IMG/VR virus record: IMGVR_UViG_3300030329_002520
Span: 1 to 28,422 of that record
Direction: 5' to 3' (one strand)
From: a virus
Length of the DNA stretch: 28,422 nt
Under the pieces are notes generated by a model that had not been told where the DNA came from, made no database searches, and saw only the letters and a program-made list of their open reading frames with translations. The translations under genes were made by a program, and so were the position numbers. Each line of letters opens with the position of its first letter. Within the stretch, counting starts at the first letter, position 1. Of this stretch, positions 25,516-28,422 are shown in pieces.

Positions 25516-25682
25516 TGCACCCATTAGGCTGGATGTTTAAATACTTTATCGGTGCGATTGTTGGCGCAGCCACAGTTGTTCAAGCCGTAAAGATAGCTAA
25601 GTTTGAATTGGGGAACACTGTTGAGGGACTGATATTTCGTCTTGGTATTCACGATAATAAATACAAGAGGGATGATGAGTAG
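25515..25682 (+). CDS. Single-pass membrane protein, 55 residues
   Basis: The start is in a TAATG overlap. The product has one hydrophobic helix at about residues 8-25 (FKYFIGAIVGAATVVQAV) followed by a shorter amphipathic-looking part (GNTVEGLIFRLGI) and a charged end (DNKYKRDDE). One membrane helix plus an amphipathic helix is the shape of TatA/E-type proteins and also of small holins. The FG hinge usual in TatA is absent. Its closeness to the tatC-like gene makes both readings worth testing. Confidence 0.65.
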   Translation: MHPLGWMFKYFIGAIVGAATVVQAVKIAKFELGNTVEGLIFRLGIHDNKYKRDDE

Positions 25683-25776
25683 CTTCGACAGTTCTGTTAC
25701 TGGATTCCGTCGAAATGTTTTCGGTAGAATAAACAAGTTAGGTATTCTCAACTTCGGGAATAGCAAGAGAAAATAA
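25672..25776 (+). CDS. Small basic protein, 34 residues
   Basis: The frame opens with ATGATG at 25672 (or 25675) just behind AAGAGGG, and overlaps the previous stop. The product (SSFDSSVTGFRRNVFGRINK and on) is basic, with a short amphipathic middle and no membrane helix. It is the least certain gene of the cluster. It is kept because it fills the space between two tightly packed genes with a ribosome-site-like sequence. Confidence 0.4.
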   Translation: MMSSFDSSVTGFRRNVFGRINKLGILNFGNSKRK

Positions 25777-25785
25777 GAGGGCAGT

Positions 25786-25911
25786 ATGCCAAACGATCCA
25801 ATCATCATCGGTATAGCAGTGCTAGCCATTGCAGTTCTTGGTTACACAGCAATCAATGGAATGTTGAATAACAACAAGGGCGGTAAAGACAAGCCTAATA
25901 AAGGCGCGTAG
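25786..25911 (+). CDS. Single-pass membrane protein, 41 residues
   Basis: AAGAGGG lies at the right distance before ATG 25786. The product is a single hydrophobic helix (IIIGIAVLAIAVLGYTAI, residues 6-23) followed by a short polar, lysine/asparagine-rich tail. It looks like a small N-out membrane peptide. It sits 3 bases before the tatC-like gene. Holin-like and TatA/E-like roles are both open. TatA-type proteins usually have a longer amphipathic helix than this, which counts against that reading. Confidence 0.6.
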   Translation: MPNDPIIIGIAVLAIAVLGYTAINGMLNNNKGGKDKPNKGA

Positions 25912-25914
25912 TCT

Positions 25915-26826
25915 ATGAGCCTCTCCGCTTACGAGCGGGGGTTCAGGTTCGGTCAGCGGTTTAGGAACACCGTATTCCTGTGCATCTTGGCATGGAGTAT
26001 TGGGGCAGGGGCTACCTTCTGGTGGCATCCAGAAGTGTTTGCTTTCCTGCTTGCCCCCGCAGAAGAGATGCTGTCTCCCTTTGATGGGCGACCTGTCTTT
26101 ACAGCACCTCAAGATATGTTCGGGTCTACCCTGAGTTTGTCTATGAAGGGCGGGCAATTTGTAGCGTTCCCTGTGCTTGTTGTGGGTGCGCTAACAATGC
26201 TCAAGCCCTTTGTACCAAGACGCTTCTGGCTGTTCGTAACAACATACTCTGCAATATCCATTGCGATGTTTGCACTGGGCGCATCATTCGTGTTCTTTGT
26301 GATGATGCCTGTGAGCCTTAACTTCCTGCTCACGTTTGGTGCGGGCATTGCTCAACCAGTAATTTTGCTTACTTCGTATATGGCTTTGTTGTTGAGCCTG
26401 TTGTTCTGGATAGGGATAGTCTTTGAGTTGCCTGTAGTGATGCAGCTACTGGCTAAGTTCAGACTTGTTCCTTATTCAAAAGCCAAGACACTTCGCAAGT
26501 GGATTGTTCCGACAGCTTTTATTTTCGCTGCCCTTATAACTCCATCTTTGGACGGGACGCTCACGTTCTTAGTCGCTTTACCAATGCTGATCTTGTACGA
26601 GGTCGGACTGATAGCAGGGTGGCTTACTGATCGTGAAGGGAATTACTTTGCTGACCTGCCTATGGTTCAAAGGGTGTACCGAATAACTAAATCAGGTGCG
26701 GTGTGGGTTGCCCGAAAGGTACGTCAAGCGATAGGGTTAGCAATGCGGTCAGCCCTGTGGAGTAAAAGTAAGATAATAATGTGTAAAGTCCTGTGGCGGT
26801 GGTGGAATCGTTATGATTGGAGCTAA
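25915..26826 (+). CDS. tatC: TatC-like membrane protein
   Basis: TatC is the receptor core of the twin-arginine pathway, which moves folded proteins across the cytoplasmic membrane. The 303-residue product shows six likely membrane helices and keeps P48 (LLAPAEE), a GASFVFFVMMPVSLNFL segment in helix 3-4, F-E-L-P (E171) and a TPSLD motif (D213) with LPMLILYEVG. Those match E. coli P48, E170, D211 and its end. The N-terminal HLxELRxR motif that supplies E15 is not present (YERGFRFGQRFRN instead). The loop that supplies E103 reads VPRRFWLF with no acidic residue. About 70 residues past the last helix are basic and Trp-rich. The gene is in the phage operon after two small membrane proteins. The family is judged by eye from memory of the E. 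coli protein. Confidence 0.85.
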   Translation: MSLSAYERGFRFGQRFRNTVFLCILAWSIGAGATFWWHPEVFAFLLAPAEEMLSPFDGRPVFTAPQDMFGSTLSLSMKGGQFVAFPVLVVGALTMLKPFVPRRFWLFVTTYSAISIAMFALGASFVFFVMMPVSLNFLLTFGAGIAQPVILLTSYMALLLSLLFWIGIVFELPVVMQLLAKFRLVPYSKAKTLRKWIVPTAFIFAALITPSLDGTLTFLVALPMLILYEVGLIAGWLTDREGNYFADLPMVQRVYRITKSGAVWVARKVRQAIGLAMRSALWSKSKIIMCKVLWRWWNRYDWS

Positions 26827-26931
26827 CTATTTGTTGGTCGTTCTGTTTCTGTCTGGTTACAGGGCGACCGCCCTCTGCGTCCCTCGCTAAGTGCAGGTAT
26901 AACCTTTGGCTGGCGGGGGGCGTTTGATTAA
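26827..26931. other. Convergent gap with a short G/C hairpin
   Basis: The tatC-like and VTT genes end facing each other across 105 bases. AGGGC (26861-26865) and GCCCT (26870-26874) form a 5-bp stem with a four-base loop. There is no T-run in either direction, so a terminator is not clearly shown. A G-rich run (about 26915-26923) follows. Confidence 0.3.
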
Positions 26932-27495
26932 TTAGAACCACGTCGCCCCGTAGTAACAGCCTAACGAAACCCATGTGAACTTAAATAATTTTCCCGCGAA
27001 TATGAGCAGAAGAAATCTTTTGACAGGGTAGAGAGTGCTTCCTGCTATAACGCCAAGGATGTCAAAGATGGGGTTAGGGATCGCGCTTCCCGCAAGCAAT
27101 GTTAGGGCAGCGTAGCGTGAGAATAAGTTCTTGAACCGCAGGTAGAAACGCTTGTGTTCAAAGAAGGACTTGCCACCCATGCCAGCTAGGTATCCGGTCA
27201 ACTCTCCGACAGCCTCTGCTGATGCTGCTACAAGGGCAACCATGAAAGGGTTCAGGTCAACCGTAGCTGCCACACATACGGCACCCAATGCTCCAACAGG
27301 AGCGAACACGAGTGCTGCTCCGATGAAGGCGAGGAGCCAGATGCTGGCGTAACCAATTGTCTCGATGTTGAATGAACCAGTGGTCCAGAGTACAAGACCT
27401 GTTGCAATGAAGACTATGCTTATAAATAGCGGACTAGCACGTAAGATTTTTTGGTGTTGGGCAAGCCAGTGTTGTTGGTAGTTCGGTTCATCCAT
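26932..27495 (-). CDS. VTT-domain (DedA/VMP1 superfamily) membrane protein
   Basis: The 187-residue product has a first membrane helix at about 21-37, a second at about 50-65, and a VTT core with AEAVGELTGYLAGMGG (residues 93-108) and a SAIPNPIFDILGVIAG segment (137-152), followed by a hydrophobic helix with a GK pair. The PNPxFDxxG element is the one I know from VMP1-like members. VMP1 and TMEM41B act as lipid scramblases, and DedA relatives move lipid carriers across membranes. Here the role is unknown. It is on the opposite strand to tatC, ends towards it, and has no clear ribosome site, so its transcript may be almost leaderless from the promoter at 27508-27537. Such a gene in a phage is unusual. 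Confidence 0.8.
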   Translation of the reverse strand: MDEPNYQQHWLAQHQKILRASPLFISIVFIATGLVLWTTGSFNIETIGYASIWLLAFIGAALVFAPVGALGAVCVAATVDLNPFMVALVAASAEAVGELTGYLAGMGGKSFFEHKRFYLRFKNLFSRYAALTLLAGSAIPNPIFDILGVIAGSTLYPVKRFLLLIFAGKLFKFTWVSLGCYYGATWF

Positions 27496-27507
27496 GTCTA
27501 GTAAACT

Positions 27508-27537
27508 ATGCTAGTTACCGAAGCTATTGGAGGTCAA
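27508..27537 (-). promoter_or_regulatory. Possible leftward promoter for the VTT gene
   Basis: On the minus strand TTGACC (27537-27532), an 18-base spacer and TAGCAT (27513-27508) lie just upstream of the VTT start at 27495. The -10 box ends 12 bases from the ATG, which would leave a leader of only about 5 bases. That agrees with the missing Shine-Dalgarno. The same bases hold the ribosome site of the divergent gene at 27541. Confidence 0.3.
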
Positions 27538-27540
27538 GTA

Positions 27541-27753
27541 ATGGAAGATGCGATAACAGCAGACGGCTTTGAGAAAGCGTTGCTAGGGTTCGGGCATCAA
27601 TTCAATACCCCTGTCGCTGTGTATAGCAGGGATAGGTGCTTGCATGTATTGATGGAACGGGATGGGATGAGCAGGGAGGATGCTGAGGAATACTTTGACT
27701 TCAATGTTGCAGGAGCATGGGTGGGTGAAGGCATGCCTGTGTTTTTAGATTAA
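27541..27753 (+). CDS. Small conserved phage protein, 70 residues
   Basis: The ATG at 27541 is chosen because GGAGG lies seven bases upstream; an earlier ATG at 27508 would place that site inside the gene. The product contains VAVYSRDRCLHVLMERDGMS, then REDAEEYFDFNVAGAWVGEG and PVF. This is a compact motif set I recognise from a protein of unknown function found in many phages and bacteria, with the consensus E-F-NV-x-GAYVG-E-x-x-P-VF. The family is small and acidic and is often near replication or recombination genes, as here. It faces the RusA gene across a terminator. Confidence 0.75.
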   Translation: MEDAITADGFEKALLGFGHQFNTPVAVYSRDRCLHVLMERDGMSREDAEEYFDFNVAGAWVGEGMPVFLD

Positions 27754-27761
27754 ATAAAAAA

Positions 27762-27802
27762 GTACCCCGCCTCGGAGAATCAATAAAAACAAGGCGGGGT
27801 AC
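27762..27802 (-). terminator. Intrinsic terminator for the leftward RusA unit
   Basis: GTACCCCGCCT (27762-27772) and AGGCGGGGTAC (27792-27802) pair perfectly over 11 bp with a 19-base loop. On the minus strand the stem is followed by TTTTTTATTTA (complement of 27761-27751). The T-run on this side only, about 65 bases past the RusA stop, sets the direction as leftward. It also overlaps the end of the small gene at 27753. Confidence 0.8.
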
Positions 27803-27868
27803 CAGACAGAAACCCATCTAACTCCTAGCAGAAAGTTAGAATGGCTGCTGCCTATAATATCACAGTGC

Positions 27869-28273
27869 TTACCATGCAACGACTATTTCTACTCTCTCCT
27901 CTCCTCTAGGACATCTCCACTTTTGCAGGAAGATTCTGTCCACTTGGTTGTCATCTTCCCAAACCCCTGCCTCAGAGAGAGCGTCCATGACAGGTTTGAG
28001 TAGGTTATCTGCGTCAGGCTTCTGTACGTGCGCTCCGGTCGTAGCAGCTAGCTTCTTTGGCGTTGCCTTCTGCCAAGGAAGGAACACATCTACTATGATT
28101 CCTACTGGTACGCCCTTTGGTGCAGACTCTGAGCCATGTGCTGCCCACCTGACTTCATCCATCCATGCCCGAACTCTTTTGTTGTTCGCCATGCTTGGGT
28201 GTCCATTCTTCATAATGATCTTGATGCTCTTAGGCACAGCAACGCCGGGGTGTGTGATGCGTACTTCAGTCAT
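27869..28273 (-). CDS. rusA: RusA-family Holliday junction resolvase
   Basis: RusA cuts four-way DNA junctions made in recombination and replication. The 134-residue product carries the family core: HVQKPDADNLLKPVMDAL with D87, D89, K93 and D97, followed by GVWEDDNQVDRI with D107 and D108. The spacing is the same as in the E. coli enzyme. TAGGAG precedes the ATG on the minus strand. A branch resolvase would clear junctions before packaging. It overlaps by 8 bases the small gene that precedes it and ends ahead of a clear terminator. It is likely the last gene of a leftward replication unit that begins outside the window. Confidence 0.9.
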   Translation of the reverse strand: MTEVRITHPGVAVPKSIKIIMKNGHPSMANNKRVRAWMDEVRWAAHGSESAPKGVPVGIIVDVFLPWQKATPKKLAATTGAHVQKPDADNLLKPVMDALSEAGVWEDDNQVDRIFLQKWRCPRGEERVEIVVAW

Positions 28274-28397
28274 CCTGTCTCCTAAAGCTTGGAACTGTGT
28301 GCAATTTCAACTCTTTTATCATCTCCTTGAGTTCAGCAACTTCCTGACGTAGCGAAATCACTTGGTCATAGACTCGGATAATGTTTAGGGGACTCAC
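28266..28397 (-). CDS. Small coiled-coil protein upstream of rusA, 43 residues
   Basis: The frame runs from GTG at 28397 to TGA at 28266, its end overlapping the rusA start by 8 bases. A TAGGAG sequence lies about 11 bases before the GTG. The product has one clear heptad-type helix (VISLRQEVAELKEMIKELKL) and a short basic end. It is probably a dimerising small protein. Overlap and a ribosome site argue that it is translated with rusA. It is too short to be found by length filters. Confidence 0.6.
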   Translation of the reverse strand: MSPLNIIRVYDQVISLRQEVAELKEMIKELKLHTVPSFRRQDD

Positions 28398-28422
28398 TTT
28401 TTTGGGAACTCCTAAAGAAGAA

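Noticed and set aside
27853-27858. Perfect TATAAT hexamer
   Set aside because: There is no -35 match at 15-19 bases on either strand, and it lies in the 3' end of the rusA transcript, so it is likely chance.

Overview
The window looks like most of the virion-building half of a tailed double-stranded DNA phage genome, probably a podovirus-like marine phage. The evidence is the gene order: large terminase, portal, two large proteins that may be internal virion proteins, scaffold, major capsid protein, head-tail adaptor, beta-propeller tail protein, fibers, then small terminase. I see no tape-measure, sheath or tail-tube gene, which argues for a short tail. Two things suggest a marine origin. 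The protein at 23719-24132 belongs to a family I recognise from cyanomyoviruses, and the fiber at 20289-22700 carries repeats seen in marine phage fibers. The host cannot be fixed from the sequence. It should be a bacterium with a Tat system. A SAR202/Chloroflexota-type host is only a guess from the style of the tatC and VTT genes.

Layout. (1) 1-746: two leftward genes, one cut by the window edge and resembling a phage family of unknown function. (2) 747-2167: about 1.4 kb with no convincing gene but dense signals. These are a near-consensus leftward promoter with a palindrome at its start site, a GAAC-N4-GTTC SOS-type box, a 20-bp-period direct repeat, a G/T-rich tract, an array of TGTAACG boxes and a 45-nt inverted repeat. 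It reads as the control region between divergent transcription units and may be a replication origin. (3) 2168-25911: one rightward block of about 25 tightly packed genes, many joined by TAATG stop-start overlaps. (4) 25915-26826: a rightward tatC-like gene. (5) 26932-27495: a leftward VTT (DedA/VMP1 superfamily) membrane protein. (6) 27541-27753: a small rightward gene of a family seen in phages. (7) 27762-28422: a leftward terminator, a RusA-type Holliday junction resolvase and a newly noted 43-residue coiled-coil gene overlapping it, probably the end of a replication/recombination operon that lies beyond the window.

How it fits together. Terminase, portal, scaffold and capsid genes build and fill the head. 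The 754- and 1806-residue proteins between portal and scaffold are candidates for proteins packed in the head and ejected into the host. The larger one carries an apparent ADP-ribosyltransferase domain with an H-Y-E triad. The adaptor, propeller, fiber and glycine-rich adhesin genes make the tail and its host-recognition parts, and a small PD-(D/E)XK-like nuclease gene sits among them. The end of the block holds small basic and single-helix membrane proteins followed by the tatC-like gene. No endolysin is visible. The most unusual content is the pairing of a TatC-like protein, which seems to lack both glutamates of the known signal-binding site, with a VTT membrane protein carrying a VMP1-like PNPxFD motif.
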